Below are positions 31,144-40,576 of a DNA stretch of 64,000 nt, piece after piece. This DNA comes from Vibrio tubiashii ATCC 19109 (GTDB taxonomy: Bacteria; Pseudomonadota; Gammaproteobacteria; Enterobacterales; Vibrionaceae): assembly GCF_000772105.1 (NCBI RefSeq), contig NZ_CP009355.1, forward strand, positions 868,001 to 932,000, given 5' to 3'. Below the pieces are notes generated by a model. It had not been told where the DNA came from and ran no database searches. It worked only from the letters and a program-made list of their open reading frames with translations. The stretch's first letter is position 1. Every line of letters begins with the position of its first letter. Made by a program: the position numbers and the translations under genes.

Positions 31144-32132
31144 AGCGAAGTTTTAACACAGTTTGCCAAGAAGTCCGCAAACGAGTGTCCATTATGCTCT
31201 AGCATTTTCGGGAACATCGAAATTGGAGTCATTCCTGGGAAGGTGTTAACTTCATTTAGGTAAATCTTCCCATCAGGTGTTAAGAAGAAGTCGATGCGAG
31301 ATAGATGGCGTAAACGCATCTGAGTAAATACTTTTTCTGAACTTTGACGGATAACTTCAAGTTGCTCTTGGCTGAGATCTGATGCCTCTACCTTGGTTAT
31401 TGAATGACTTGATGTGCTGTACTTCTCTTCGTAGCTATAGAAAGCATCTTCTGGTGCAATGATTTCACCAGGCTTAGATATGTGAAGTTTACCTTCGTAC
31501 TCATACGCCGCTACTTCAAGCTCTCTCGGCTTAACTGCTTGTTCGACTAATACTTGATCTGAATAACCGAATGCATCATCAAGCGCTTTCTGAAGTTGTG
31601 AAGCATCCGTTACCTTGTAACAACCCACAGAAGACCCCTGTCTAGCCGCTTTAACGAACACAGAGCCCCACTCTTTAAACGCAGCTTCACTGCGCGCGTA
31701 GGCATCTTGATTGTTTTCAGACAAGAAAATGTAAGGAGTATTAGGAATGCCTAGTGCGTCATACCAAAGCTTAGAGGTGATTTTGTTAAAGCTATTAGTG
31801 CTCGCCTCTGGGCCGCAACCTAAATAAGGAATACCTGATAGCTCTAGCATAGATTGGATATCACCCGTTTCACCTGGGAATCCATGAATGCAAGGAATTA
31901 CAAAATCTAATTTGGTCGAACTTGAATCCGTGTTAATTGTGCCCGCATTGGTATCGAGATAAGCAAGCTCACCATCATTGGTGAACCAACCATCTGCGTT
32001 CATTTCAATGCGAACAACATTAAAGCCTTGAGTTGATTCTAATTGAGACTGCAAGAAATCGGCGGAAACAAGTGAAACTTCATGTTCTGAAGAACCACCA
32101 CCGCAAAGGAGAAGAATAGTCGTATTTGTCAT
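31140..32132 (-). CDS. ddl: D-alanine-D-alanine ligase
   Basis: 330 residues. ATP-grasp enzyme: N-terminal LLCGGGSSEHEVSLVSADFL, IPCIHGFPGETGDIQSMLE, the ATP-binding VFVKAARQGSSVGCYKV and the metal-binding YLNEVNTFPGMTPISMFP near the C-terminus. It makes D-Ala-D-Ala for peptidoglycan. Matches the DdlA-type gene next to yciH on Vibrio chromosome II. Confidence 0.95.
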   Translation of the reverse strand: MTNTTILLLCGGGSSEHEVSLVSADFLQSQLESTQGFNVVRIEMNADGWFTNDGELAYLDTNAGTINTDSSSTKLDFVIPCIHGFPGETGDIQSMLELSGIPYLGCGPEASTNSFNKITSKLWYDALGIPNTPYIFLSENNQDAYARSEAAFKEWGSVFVKAARQGSSVGCYKVTDASQLQKALDDAFGYSDQVLVEQAVKPRELEVAAYEYEGKLHISKPGEIIAPEDAFYSYEEKYSTSSHSITKVEASDLSQEQLEVIRQSSEKVFTQMRLRHLSRIDFFLTPDGKIYLNEVNTFPGMTPISMFPKMLEHNGHSFADFLANCVKTSL

Positions 32133-32255
32133 TAAAAATCTTTCCGTGTGACAACAGGGAGAATCTCAGACCATGATAATAAAAACCGCTATGAGTTACA
32201 CGGTTTTACCAGACAAAAATCCGTTTTGTCGGCTGAGTGAAGAAAATATAGGCGA

Positions 32256-32278
32256 TAAAAAAGGGGCTGACGCCCCTT
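32256..32278 (-). terminator. Terminator of the SPOR lipoprotein gene
   Basis: On the minus strand AAGGGGC / GCCCCTT with a 4-base loop, followed by TTTTTATCG. Confidence 0.85.
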
Positions 32279-32287
32279 CTCTTTCAA

Positions 32288-32863
32288 TTAGTTTAGCTTG
32301 TTAAGCGTTGGGTATTGTGAGTTCTTAATGTCATCAATACTCTTAACGAACGGCTTAAGCGTGCGGAATTCTGCAGGAAGTTCAGAAATCGCTGCTTTTG
32401 CTTCTGTACGTGTCGCGTAGTCACCGTAAAGAATCGTATACCATTTAGTACCGTTCACAACTTTATAGTTTTCCCAAACTGGCTGGTTATCTTCGCGAGG
32501 TAGTTTACGCGCAAAGTGATCCACTTTAGTTTGTGAACCGACTGCCACTACCTGAATAGTGAAGCCATAACGTGGATTCATTGCTTGCTGTTTGGCGGTC
32601 GGCGGAATAATAGCAACAGCCGGTTTAGGCTTAGCTTGCATCTTCACGGTTTGGCTGTGTTGAGCAGGTGCGGTATTCACGACCTTAGCAACGTTATCTT
32701 CAGAGATGCCGCTAGTCATTCCTTGCTGAGTTACGACAGGTTGCTCAACCTTTGCCGTTTTGTAATCCTCACGATAGCTTTCTGAGCTCACGTCTGTCAC
32801 ATAATCGCTCGAAACACATGCAGAAAGCACCACTGATAAGCCAACTATTGCTATTTTTTTCAT
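32288..32863 (-). CDS. SPOR-domain lipoprotein
   Basis: 191 residues. Lipobox at the start (IVGLSVVLSAC, Cys16), a polar linker, and a C-terminal SPOR domain (about 112-180): YGFTIQVVAVGSQTKVDHFA, WYTILYGDYATRTEAKAAIS. SPOR domains bind denuded septal glycan, so it is probably an envelope or division-site protein. Single gene with its own terminator. Confidence 0.85.
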   Translation of the reverse strand: MKKIAIVGLSVVLSACVSSDYVTDVSSESYREDYKTAKVEQPVVTQQGMTSGISEDNVAKVVNTAPAQHSQTVKMQAKPKPAVAIIPPTAKQQAMNPRYGFTIQVVAVGSQTKVDHFARKLPREDNQPVWENYKVVNGTKWYTILYGDYATRTEAKAAISELPAEFRTLKPFVKSIDDIKNSQYPTLNKLN

Positions 32864-33081
32864 GAATTATTCAAATGCCTTAACTAGAAATTACTGTAAA
32901 TCATGCCGTTAGATAGACTTAGAATCAACCCAACATTTTAATTATATATCAATACTCTGTGACACATGGCACAAACTTCGCTCGTACCTCAGTGATCTGA
33001 TTAAAACAACATCAAAAATGCCAAGTATTAGAGCCCTTTGTTGGTTAGGATTATACCTGTCGCCCCTTTAGGAGCCTTGCA

Positions 33082-35763
33082 ATGAGCCACCTTACCCATC
33101 TGTTGAGACCAAAATCCGTTGCTGTTATCGGCGCTTCTACCAAACCAATGCGTGCTGGCAATATCGTTATGAAGAACTTACTGCATGGTGGGTTTGAAGG
33201 CGCGATTATGCCCGTGACACCTAAATACTCTTCCGTGTGTGGTGTGCTCGCCTACTCTTCAATTGAGCAGCTGCCAATTGTGCCCGATGTCGCCATCTTG
33301 TGTACTCACGCAAAATACAACGAGAAGATATTTGAACAGCTAGCTGAAAAGAAAGTAAAAGCGGTGATCGTTCTATCGGCAGATATGCACTTTGCTAACG
33401 AACAAGGCGAAAGCATTCAAGATGCTTGCTTATCGGTTGCTAGAGATAATGGAATGCGAGTTCTTGGGCCTAATAGCTTAGGTTTGATTCTCCCTTGGGT
33501 AAACTTTAACGCTTCTTTCTCTCCTGTTACTGCCATTAAAGGCAAGATAGCTTTTATCTCTCAATCAGCGGCGATGTGTACCACTATTCTTGATTGGGCG
33601 AACGATAAAAACATTGGCTTTTCTGCCTTCGTATCGTTGGGAAATGCCCTTGATATTGACTTCGCTGACTTGCTAGATCACCTATGTACCGACTCTCACA
33701 CAGAGGCGATCCTCCTTTACGTCGATACGATCAAAGATGCGCGTCGCTTTATGTCAGCGGCTCGGGCGGCGTCACGCAACCGACGTATTCTGGTTTTGAA
33801 AGGTGGGAAAACATCTGCAGGCAGAGTTGCTGCAAGAGCACATACAGGTGGCGACGACACGTTAGATATTATCTATGACTCTGCGATCCGCCGGACAGGT
33901 ATGCTCAGAGTAAACAATTCACATGAGCTTTTCGCAGCAGTAGAAACACTGACACATTCAGTACCGCTTCGTGGAGAAAGGCTGGCGATCATCACTAATG
34001 GTGGCGGCCCCGCGATTATGGCCGTCGACACTCTTCTCCAGCGTGGCGGTAAACTTGCCGATCTGTCAGACGAATCTATTGAGAAATTGAGTGAGATTTT
34101 ACCCGCCAGTTGGAGCCACAATAACCCTATTGATATGGTCGGCGATGCGGACGAAAAACGCTACGTCAATACACTTAATGCTGTGATGGATGCTGATTGT
34201 GCCGACGCCATTCTTATCATGCATAGCCCATCAGCGGTGGCGCATTCAGAGCAAACGGCGAGTGCCATCGTTGAAGCGATTAAATCGCATCCTCGGCATA
34301 GACGTTTCAATTTTTTAACCAACTGGTCTGGAGAATTAACTGCGAAACCCGCGCGAGATATTTTTACTCAAGCAGGTATCCCGACCTATCGAACGCCAGA
34401 AAGTGCCGTGGTTGCCTTCATGCACTTGGTCGAGTATAGACGAAACCAAAAGCAACTGATGGAGACTCCAACGACTGCAGAACCTGTGCATATTGCAGAG
34501 CTCAACGAAGCCAAAAAATGGATTGAAACCAAACTGCTGGATGTAAACACAGTGTCTTTAGATACACACCAAATTGGCACCTTTTTACGCCACTTCAACT
34601 TTAAAGTGCTACCAACTTGGATTGCATCAGACTCAAGTGAAGCTGTCCATGTTGCTGAGCAAATTGGTTATCCAGTGGCTGTTAAACTTCGTTCGCCTGA
34701 TATTGCGCATAAATCCGATGTCCAAGGTGTCATGCTCAACTTACGTAACAGTAATGAAGTCGCGAGTGCTTCTGAAGCTATTCTGGATCGAACCAAGCTC
34801 TCCTACCCGTCGGCTAATATTCACGGGCTGCTAGTCCAAGGGATGGCGAAGTTAGCAGGTGGCGAAGAGATTCGAATCAAAGTCAAAACAGACGAAACTT
34901 TTGGTCCTGTGATTCTTATTGGTCAAGGTGGTTCTGAATGGGATGAATCAATTGATGCAGCATCTGCGCTTCCACCATTAAATATGGCGTTAGCTCGGTA
35001 TTTGATCGTACGCGCGATTAAGAGCGGTAAGATTCTCCCACAAAAATTACCGGAGCCTATGGATATTCATGGCTTGTCCGAGCTGCTTGTTAGGGTATCT
35101 CAAATGGTGGTTGATTGCCCTCAGGTATACGAACTGGATATACATCCAGTACTAGCTAATGGTTCCGAATTTACCATTCTCGATGCGGATTTGATTCTTA
35201 AAAAATATGAGGGAGATGCGCAGCAACGTCTCGCTATACGCCCTTATCCGGTTGAATACGAGCAGCTCATCACGCTTAAAGATGGAGAAGAAGTCTTGTT
35301 AAGGCCGATTCTTCCTGAAGATGAGCCGCATCATGCCGACTTTATCCATAATGTATCTAAAGAAGATCTCTATAAACGATTCTTTACCGATGTCGGCGAG
35401 TTCAATCATGAGGCGCTTGCTAACCTCACTCAGATAGATTACGACCGTGAGATGGCCTTTGTTGCCGTTAGCCAAAGTCGTGTGGGAAGCCCAATTATTG
35501 GTGTATCGAGAGCGCTGATTAACCCAGACAATACCGATGCCGAGTTTGCAATTCTTATTCGGTCTGATCTTAAAGGTAACGGTTTAGGTAAAGTGCTAAT
35601 GAAGAAGATCATCGAGTATTGTCAGCATAAAGGAACTAAGCAGATGTCAGGTATGACGATGCCAACTAACCGCGGTATGCTCATGCTGGCTCAAGGGCTC
35701 GGATTTAAGTTAGATGTGCAGTTTGAAGATGGAACTGCAGATATGGTACTCCCCCTCAACTAG
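33082..35763 (+). CDS. Protein lysine acetyltransferase Pat (PatZ/YfiQ type)
   Basis: 893 residues. Order: CoA-binding domain (about 5-130, SVAVIGASTKPMRAGNIVMK), succinyl-CoA-ligase-like domains (to about 460), an ATP-grasp-like part (about 490-700, GYPVAVKLRSPDIAHKSDVQ), and a C-terminal GNAT domain (about 735-893, with SDLKGNGLGKVLMKKIIEYC). This is the NDP-forming acyl-CoA synthetase-like Pat, which acetylates metabolic enzymes such as acetyl-CoA synthetase. Single gene. Confidence 0.93.
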   Translation: MSHLTHLLRPKSVAVIGASTKPMRAGNIVMKNLLHGGFEGAIMPVTPKYSSVCGVLAYSSIEQLPIVPDVAILCTHAKYNEKIFEQLAEKKVKAVIVLSADMHFANEQGESIQDACLSVARDNGMRVLGPNSLGLILPWVNFNASFSPVTAIKGKIAFISQSAAMCTTILDWANDKNIGFSAFVSLGNALDIDFADLLDHLCTDSHTEAILLYVDTIKDARRFMSAARAASRNRRILVLKGGKTSAGRVAARAHTGGDDTLDIIYDSAIRRTGMLRVNNSHELFAAVETLTHSVPLRGERLAIITNGGGPAIMAVDTLLQRGGKLADLSDESIEKLSEILPASWSHNNPIDMVGDADEKRYVNTLNAVMDADCADAILIMHSPSAVAHSEQTASAIVEAIKSHPRHRRFNFLTNWSGELTAKPARDIFTQAGIPTYRTPESAVVAFMHLVEYRRNQKQLMETPTTAEPVHIAELNEAKKWIETKLLDVNTVSLDTHQIGTFLRHFNFKVLPTWIASDSSEAVHVAEQIGYPVAVKLRSPDIAHKSDVQGVMLNLRNSNEVASASEAILDRTKLSYPSANIHGLLVQGMAKLAGGEEIRIKVKTDETFGPVILIGQGGSEWDESIDAASALPPLNMALARYLIVRAIKSGKILPQKLPEPMDIHGLSELLVRVSQMVVDCPQVYELDIHPVLANGSEFTILDADLILKKYEGDAQQRLAIRPYPVEYEQLITLKDGEEVLLRPILPEDEPHHADFIHNVSKEDLYKRFFTDVGEFNHEALANLTQIDYDREMAFVAVSQSRVGSPIIGVSRALINPDNTDAEFAILIRSDLKGNGLGKVLMKKIIEYCQHKGTKQMSGMTMPTNRGMLMLAQGLGFKLDVQFEDGTADMVLPLN

Positions 35764-35781
35764 CCTCGGTAGTTTATAGTT

Positions 35782-35813
35782 AAGTCGCTCGTATTGGGCG
35801 ACTTGACCTTTTC
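35782..35813 (+). terminator. Terminator after pat
   Basis: AAGTCGC / GCGACTT with a 9-base loop, followed by GACCTTTT. Confidence 0.65.
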
Positions 35814-35869
35814 GTTCACAAACTATTTGGTGTTTATCTTGCGCAATGAAATTTGTCGGAGTATGATTA

Positions 35870-35885
35870 ATCGCAATTCGACGAT
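35870..35885. promoter_or_regulatory. ArsR operator candidate, upstream of arsR
   Basis: ATCGCAATTCGACGAT, an imperfect version (5 of 6 arm pairs) of the palindrome upstream of the ACR3 gene. It lies about 20 bases before the arsR start, suggesting autoregulation. Confidence 0.65.
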
Positions 35886-35906
35886 AGACTATAGAGTGAG
35901 TAGAAA

Positions 35907-36248
35907 ATGTCTAATCCGTGCAGCAGCGCTAATACAAAAGCTTTCGAATCTTCAGAGCAAGATCTGGCACTAGAACAGAAGTTCGCCACACAAGCGAAAG
36001 CTTTGTCTCACCCTGCTCGCGTACGTATCGTTAAAATTCTTTTGAATTTAGAGAAGTTAGGTGGTTGTTTAAACAGCGATTTAGTTTCAGAGCTCGGTTT
36101 GGCACAGTCTACCGTATCTGAGCATCTACGAATCCTTAAACAGGCAGGATTTATTAGCGCGGAATCAATACCACCTAAAGTCTGCTATCGCGTTGATAAA
36201 GCGGAAATTGAACAGTTTTCGAATCGTTACGCATCGATATTTAGTTAA
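35907..36248 (+). CDS. arsR: ArsR/SmtB-family repressor
   Basis: 113 residues. Winged helix: KALSHPARVRIVKILLNLEK, SDLVSELGLAQSTVSEHLRI, LKQAGFISAESIPPKVCYRV. Several Cys (near residue 5, the LGGCLNS loop and VCYRV) may bind As(III), though the classic ELCVCDL box is not present. It lies upstream of an ACR3 arsenite exporter and both have the same palindromic operator in front. Confidence 0.88.
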   Translation: MSNPCSSANTKAFESSEQDLALEQKFATQAKALSHPARVRIVKILLNLEKLGGCLNSDLVSELGLAQSTVSEHLRILKQAGFISAESIPPKVCYRVDKAEIEQFSNRYASIFS

Positions 36249-36273
36249 TATTTAGTTTAGCAAGTACATATAC

Positions 36274-36299
36274 GGGAAGAGAGCATCTTCCCATTTTTT
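36274..36299 (+). terminator. Terminator between arsR and the exporter gene
   Basis: GGGAAGA / TCTTCCC with loop GAGCA, followed by ATTTTTTA. It separates the two genes, which explains why the exporter has its own operator. Confidence 0.8.
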
Positions 36300-36310
36300 A
36301 ACCTTTTATA

Positions 36311-36326
36311 ATCGTCATTCGACGAT
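36311..36326. promoter_or_regulatory. ArsR operator candidate, upstream of ACR3 gene
   Basis: Perfect dyad ATCGTC-ATTC-GACGAT, 20 bases before the ACR3 start. Same core as the site before arsR. Confidence 0.7.
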
Positions 36327-36346
36327 AAACGAAAGAGAGCGTTGCA

Positions 36347-37417
36347 ATGAATCAACAAGTCGCAACACACCGCACAGCATCATCGGCGGCAAATAACATG
36401 AGCTTTTTAGATCGTTACCTCACGGTATGGATTTTTGTCGCTATGGCAGTGGGTATTGCTATTGGTGTCGCTTTCCCTCAAGTGGCGGAGTGGAATGAAT
36501 CTATGTCAGTAGGAAGCACAAATATCCCACTCGCTATTGGCTTGATCTTAATGATGTACCCGCCATTGGCGAAGGTTAACTATGGCTTGTTAGGTAAGGT
36601 TCGAAAAGACAAAAAGGCAATTCAGTTGTCTTTGTTTATGAACTGGATTGTTGGCCCTACCCTAATGTTTGTCCTTGCTCTGGTATTCTTAGGCGATAAA
36701 CCAGGCTACATGGTCGGTATCATTCTTATTGGTTTAGCAAGATGCATTGCAATGGTACTTGTTTGGAATGATATCGGTGGCGGAAACAAAGAGTACGGAG
36801 CAGCTCTGGTTGCGTTAAACAGCGCATTCCAAATCGTGACATACAGTTTTATGGCCTGGCTATTCATTACCGTTCTTCCACCGATACTTGGCTACCAAGG
36901 GTTTGATGTCGATATCTCGATGATAGACATTGCTGAAAGCGTTTTGATTTATCTTGGTATACCGTTTTTAGCTGGTTTTCTCAGTCGTAAATGGTTAACT
37001 AAGTTAAAGGGAGAACAATGGTATAACGAGGTGTTTCTTCCACGTATCTCACCGATAACCTTGATCGCTTTGCTGGTTACTATTGTTCTGATGTTCAGTT
37101 TAAAAGGTGAAATGATTTTCGAACTGCCTATGGATGTGGTTCGAGTAGCGATTCCATTGGCGATCTACTTTGTCGTTATGTTCTTTGTGAGCTTCTTTGT
37201 CGGTAAAAAAATGGGCATTGAGTATGATAAGAATGCCTCTATTGCGTTCACCGCAACGGGTAACAACTTTGAGTTGGCGATTGCGGTGAGTATTGCGGTG
37301 TTCGGTCTTAACTCCGACCAAGCCTTTGCAGGTGTGATTGGCCCACTAATTGAAGTTCCCGTTCTGATTGCACTTGTTAACGTAGCGCTAAGAATGAAGA
37401 ACAAGTACTACGCTTAG
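36347..37417 (+). CDS. ACR3-type arsenite efflux transporter
   Basis: 356 residues with about ten membrane helices. Family motifs are visible: [20 protein letters not shown] ([18 protein letters not shown], with the conserved Cys) and [20 protein letters not shown]. It exports As(OH)3 using the proton gradient. Own operator and terminator. Commonly annotated arsB or acr3. Confidence 0.93.
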   Translation: MNQQVATHRTASSAANNMSFLDRYLTVWIFVAMAVGIAIGVAFPQVAEWNESMSVGSTNIPLAIGLILMMYPPLAKVNYGLLGKVRKDKKAIQLSLFMNWIVGPTLMFVLALVFLGDKPGYMVGIILIGLARCIAMVLVWNDIGGGNKEYGAALVALNSAFQIVTYSFMAWLFITVLPPILGYQGFDVDISMIDIAESVLIYLGIPFLAGFLSRKWLTKLKGEQWYNEVFLPRISPITLIALLVTIVLMFSLKGEMIFELPMDVVRVAIPLAIYFVVMFFVSFFVGKKMGIEYDKNASIAFTATGNNFELAIAVSIAVFGLNSDQAFAGVIGPLIEVPVLIALVNVALRMKNKYYA

Positions 37418-37428
37418 TTTAGATTCTT

Positions 37429-37466
37429 GCCAAGACTAGTTTATTCAATCTCTAGTCTTGGCTTTA
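37429..37466. terminator. Bidirectional terminator between ACR3 and EAL genes
   Basis: GCCAAGACTAG / CTAGTCTTGGC, 11-bp stem, with TTTACTT on the plus side. Confidence 0.75.
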
Positions 37467-37468
37467 CT

Positions 37469-38338
37469 TCATTTGCAGAACGTAAGCTGTGAACACACTT
37501 GGTCGAACGGCATCGGCTTGTAAAAGTAATAGCCTTGTATCGACTTTATCCCCAAGCTAGAGATGAACTCTAGTTCCTCGTTTGTTTCTACCCCTTCGAC
37601 GGTAATCTCCGCTCCAGAGAGTTTGACTAAATCAGTGGTAAGACGGAACATTTCTCGGCCATTTTTATGACCGATGTTGGTCACCAATGAGCGGTCAATT
37701 TTAACTTTGTCATACTCGTAGTTAATTAGGTTTCCAATAGAGGAATACCCTGCCCCAAAGTCATCTAGTGCGATGCTTACTCCGGCACGCTTTAGTTGGG
37801 TGAACACTACCCGCATCTGGTTTGCGTCTTGAATCAGTACATCTTCAGTGATCTCGAGTTCAACTTGGTGATACTGAAGGTTACTTTGGATAATCATCGA
37901 AAGAACGGTGTCTGCAAATCCTTTAATAAGGAAGGTTTGCGGCGAGACATTAATCGATATCTTAAATTCTCGATTCTGCGCTAAGGAAGAGACTTCCTGT
38001 AATGCTCTTTTAATCACCCATGTATCAACTTCCGGTATTAGCCCCAACTTTGCAAAGCTTTGTAAAAATGTCGGTGGCGTAATTAGCCCTGTCGACGCTT
38101 TATGTCTGATTAGAGCTTCGAGTGACGTAATGCAATTTTTCTCGATGTTCATTTGTGGTTGATAGTAGAGAATGAACTCGCCGGATTGTTGAAGTTGTTT
38201 AATATGCTGGTAGGCGCGTAGGTCTTCCCCCTGACGTAGCAAGACCCTACTTGCATTAAGTTTTGCGTGTAGTTTGTCGTGAAATAGCCTGTTAGTTTCT
38301 TTTGGGATAGCAAAAGGATAGATGACATTTTCGTTCAT
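37469..38338 (-). CDS. EAL-domain c-di-GMP phosphodiesterase
   Basis: 289 residues: a short N-terminal part, then one EAL domain with the catalytic motifs: EALIRH, KISINVSPQTF, ELEITEDVLI, IALDDFGAGYSS, KIDRSLV, EGVET and QGYYFYKP. All metal ligands appear intact, so it should hydrolyse c-di-GMP to pGpG. No signal peptide, membrane helix or GGDEF part. Single gene. Confidence 0.9.
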   Translation of the reverse strand: MNENVIYPFAIPKETNRLFHDKLHAKLNASRVLLRQGEDLRAYQHIKQLQQSGEFILYYQPQMNIEKNCITSLEALIRHKASTGLITPPTFLQSFAKLGLIPEVDTWVIKRALQEVSSLAQNREFKISINVSPQTFLIKGFADTVLSMIIQSNLQYHQVELEITEDVLIQDANQMRVVFTQLKRAGVSIALDDFGAGYSSIGNLINYEYDKVKIDRSLVTNIGHKNGREMFRLTTDLVKLSGAEITVEGVETNEELEFISSLGIKSIQGYYFYKPMPFDQVCSQLTFCK

Positions 38339-38600
38339 TAAGGAAATAAGCCAATTGGTTCAAATTACATGACGCTTATTGATGCGTATATGTTGCCTGA
38401 AACACAGCGATTCCTTAATGATGTGATTGTATCCTTTTGCTGTGTTTGATGCCTCAGTGATAGACCACTAAGCTCATATCGGCAATTGAGGGCACCATAC
38501 TCCTTTCTCACACATAGTTCTAATTAGAAAATTAACCGTGATGACAAACAATAATTATCGAGAAGTATGGTGATTGATTTAGGTAATTGCCCTTTAGAAT

Positions 38601-38996
38601 TTAACGGTCTGCAGGATGATTTACGCCATCGTGCGTGACAATGTCACCTAAATCAAAAGGATTGACTCCTTCTAAACAGCCGACATTAAAGCCATATTCG
38701 TCAGGGAATGAGCGCCTTTGATGGTGGGTGTAAATCCCACAGTTCGAACAAAAGTAATGTTTAGCCGTGTTGGTATTAAACTGATACAGCTTAAGCTTAT
38801 CTTCACCTTTGAGAATGCGAATACCATCTAACTTAACCGACGCGACAATAGCTCCCTTTCTACGGCAGATAGAGCAATCACAGCGGCGGGGCTTCTCAAT
38901 TCCATTTGGTAGGCTAAGCTCTAATTCAACCGCACCGCAGTGGCAACTCGCCTTATGTTTGGATTGTATTGGTGTGTTCCCTACTTGCTTAATCAT
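38601..38996 (-). CDS. GFA-family zinc protein
   Basis: 131 residues. CHCGAVELELSLP, CDCSICRRKGAIV and HYFCSNCGIYTHHQRR are the Cys clusters of the glutathione-dependent formaldehyde-activating (GFA, DUF636) family. Many members have no proven reaction. Upstream gap 38339-38600 holds no gene. Confidence 0.88.
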   Translation of the reverse strand: MIKQVGNTPIQSKHKASCHCGAVELELSLPNGIEKPRRCDCSICRRKGAIVASVKLDGIRILKGEDKLKLYQFNTNTAKHYFCSNCGIYTHHQRRSFPDEYGFNVGCLEGVNPFDLGDIVTHDGVNHPADR

Positions 38997-39015
38997 TTAT
39001 CCTCCTGACATTGTC

Positions 39016-39873
39016 TTATACTTTTTCTACTTCTTTTTCGTTTGAAAATCGCTCCTCGTAGATTTGCATAAAGTCGGCGCGAATTTCTTGTTCTAGATGT
39101 GTTGCCTTATCCGTTGGACAGAACAGCATAAAGTGAACAATCTGCTCGCCTGTGCTGCCACTAGTAATATGAATATGAGGTTCTGCTCCCGGTAAATCTA
39201 CACCTGCGTGCTTTTCAATAACCGTGTTGTAGCGCGTTGCCACCTCATAAAAGTAACTTGTGTGCCCATCGATCTTTTCTAGCATCGTCGGGATCAGTGG
39301 ATAAAGGTTAACAAACTCAGGTACAACGATAGAAAAATCGTGGTACACGTAGCGCTTCATAAAGTTAAGGTTTTTTACTGGATAGGTAAAAAACATGCTG
39401 TTTGGCAACGTCGCGGTTTTACCCGTGTAATGATACTGGCCGTGATGCAAATCGATTTCCTGGATGACCGTTGCCATCATGTTGTGCTCGATGACTTCAC
39501 CACAGATTTTTCCGACTTCAATCCAATCGCCAATTCGGAATGAACGTGAGCTCGCGCGTTGAATCGATCCTGTGAAACAAAGAATTATCTCCTTTGAAGC
39601 GACGACGATTGCAACAGCGATAGCAGTCACTGAAAGTGCAAATTCATTGATCTCTGATTGCCACAGAATGAACAGCAGAAGCACGGTAGTGATAAAGGTG
39701 CCATTCTTCGTTCGTGACATCCAGCTGCGTTGTTCTTCTGATACAAATGCCACATCTCCACGAATCATGGAAAGCACCATTCGGCGAATAATTGAGATCA
39801 GAATAACGATTAACGCGGTGAAAACGAGTTTGTGAGTTAGAAGAAAATCGATTACGGCTTGTACTTTCTCCAC
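39016..39873 (-). CDS. MscS-family mechanosensitive channel
   Basis: 285 residues. N-terminal hydrophobic segments (about 12-30, 55-75 and 80-100) precede the MscS pore helix and beta domain, with SRSFRIGDWIEVGKICGEVIEHN and TATLPNSMFFTYPVKN visible. The C-terminal part is soluble and acidic. A small MscS-like channel, perhaps an osmotic valve. It ends 20 bases from the GFA start. Confidence 0.88.
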   Translation of the reverse strand: MEKVQAVIDFLLTHKLVFTALIVILISIIRRMVLSMIRGDVAFVSEEQRSWMSRTKNGTFITTVLLLFILWQSEINEFALSVTAIAVAIVVASKEIILCFTGSIQRASSRSFRIGDWIEVGKICGEVIEHNMMATVIQEIDLHHGQYHYTGKTATLPNSMFFTYPVKNLNFMKRYVYHDFSIVVPEFVNLYPLIPTMLEKIDGHTSYFYEVATRYNTVIEKHAGVDLPGAEPHIHITSGSTGEQIVHFMLFCPTDKATHLEQEIRADFMQIYEERFSNEKEVEKV

Positions 39874-39892
39874 GCTCTGCTCCTATTAGTGA

Positions 39893-39912
39893 AAAGGGGC
39901 AAAAGCCCCTTT
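39893..39912 (-). terminator. Terminator between DM13 and mscS genes
   Basis: On the minus strand AAAGGGGC / GCCCCTTT with loop TTTT, followed by TCAC; the T-run is short, so it is moderate. It lies 120 bases after the DM13 gene. Confidence 0.5.
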
Positions 39913-40032
39913 GTTTAGTTTGTATTTTTATAGTTTTACATGCGTAAGAACTAACTTCCCACACATCTCAAGAGAGATCTAGTATCGCGATGCAATATTG
40001 CAATAGATGTTCTGAACCTAGACAAAACTGAG

Positions 40033-40512
40033 TTATTTATAACGCGCTGAGGTAATGAACTCGCCAAAAGTCTCACACCACACAATAACCGTGTTGTAGT
40101 CCTGAATAGCAAAATCTTGAGGGAGATTTACGGTAAATCGATCGAAGCTCTTTACTTCCCCAACCTGCACCATCGTCTGCTTTTGAGCATTAAAATCTGC
40201 CTCTGTTTCTACAAACGTTGGTGAAAAGTACAGTTTATAATCAGGCCCTGGAGCCAACTCACCAACAAAGGCCACTTTGTCTGCACTGATCGAGACAGAC
40301 CCCTCACCCCAGTGGAGAAAATCACTGTCTTTGCGGTCTTTCTGAAATGAGGCGTTATAAATTGCGTTGTTAGTAACGGTTTGCACGTCACTCATGCTTG
40401 GAGATGTTGGTTGAATAAGGATGGGCAACGCATAAATGCCAAGAGCGAAGCCCAATCCAATACACGCACAATGCGTAATGATCAAAAGGAGTTTTTTCAT
40501 CCTGAAATCCAC
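40033..40512 (-). CDS. DM13-domain exported protein
   Basis: 159 residues. Signal anchor ITHCACIGLGFALGIYALPI, then a DM13 domain: GEGSVSISADKVAFVGELAP, GPDYKLYFSPTFVETEADFN, YNTVIVWCETFGEFITSARY. DM13 domains carry a conserved Cys and are proposed to be redox or heme-linked. A start at MKKLLLII, four codons in, is equally possible. Confidence 0.85.
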   Translation of the reverse strand: MDFRMKKLLLIITHCACIGLGFALGIYALPILIQPTSPSMSDVQTVTNNAIYNASFQKDRKDSDFLHWGEGSVSISADKVAFVGELAPGPDYKLYFSPTFVETEADFNAQKQTMVQVGEVKSFDRFTVNLPQDFAIQDYNTVIVWCETFGEFITSARYK

Positions 40513-40576
40513 TGAAGTAATCTATATTAATAAATGTATATGATTTTCAATGAAATATCAGGTTTACGTTAGGTGT

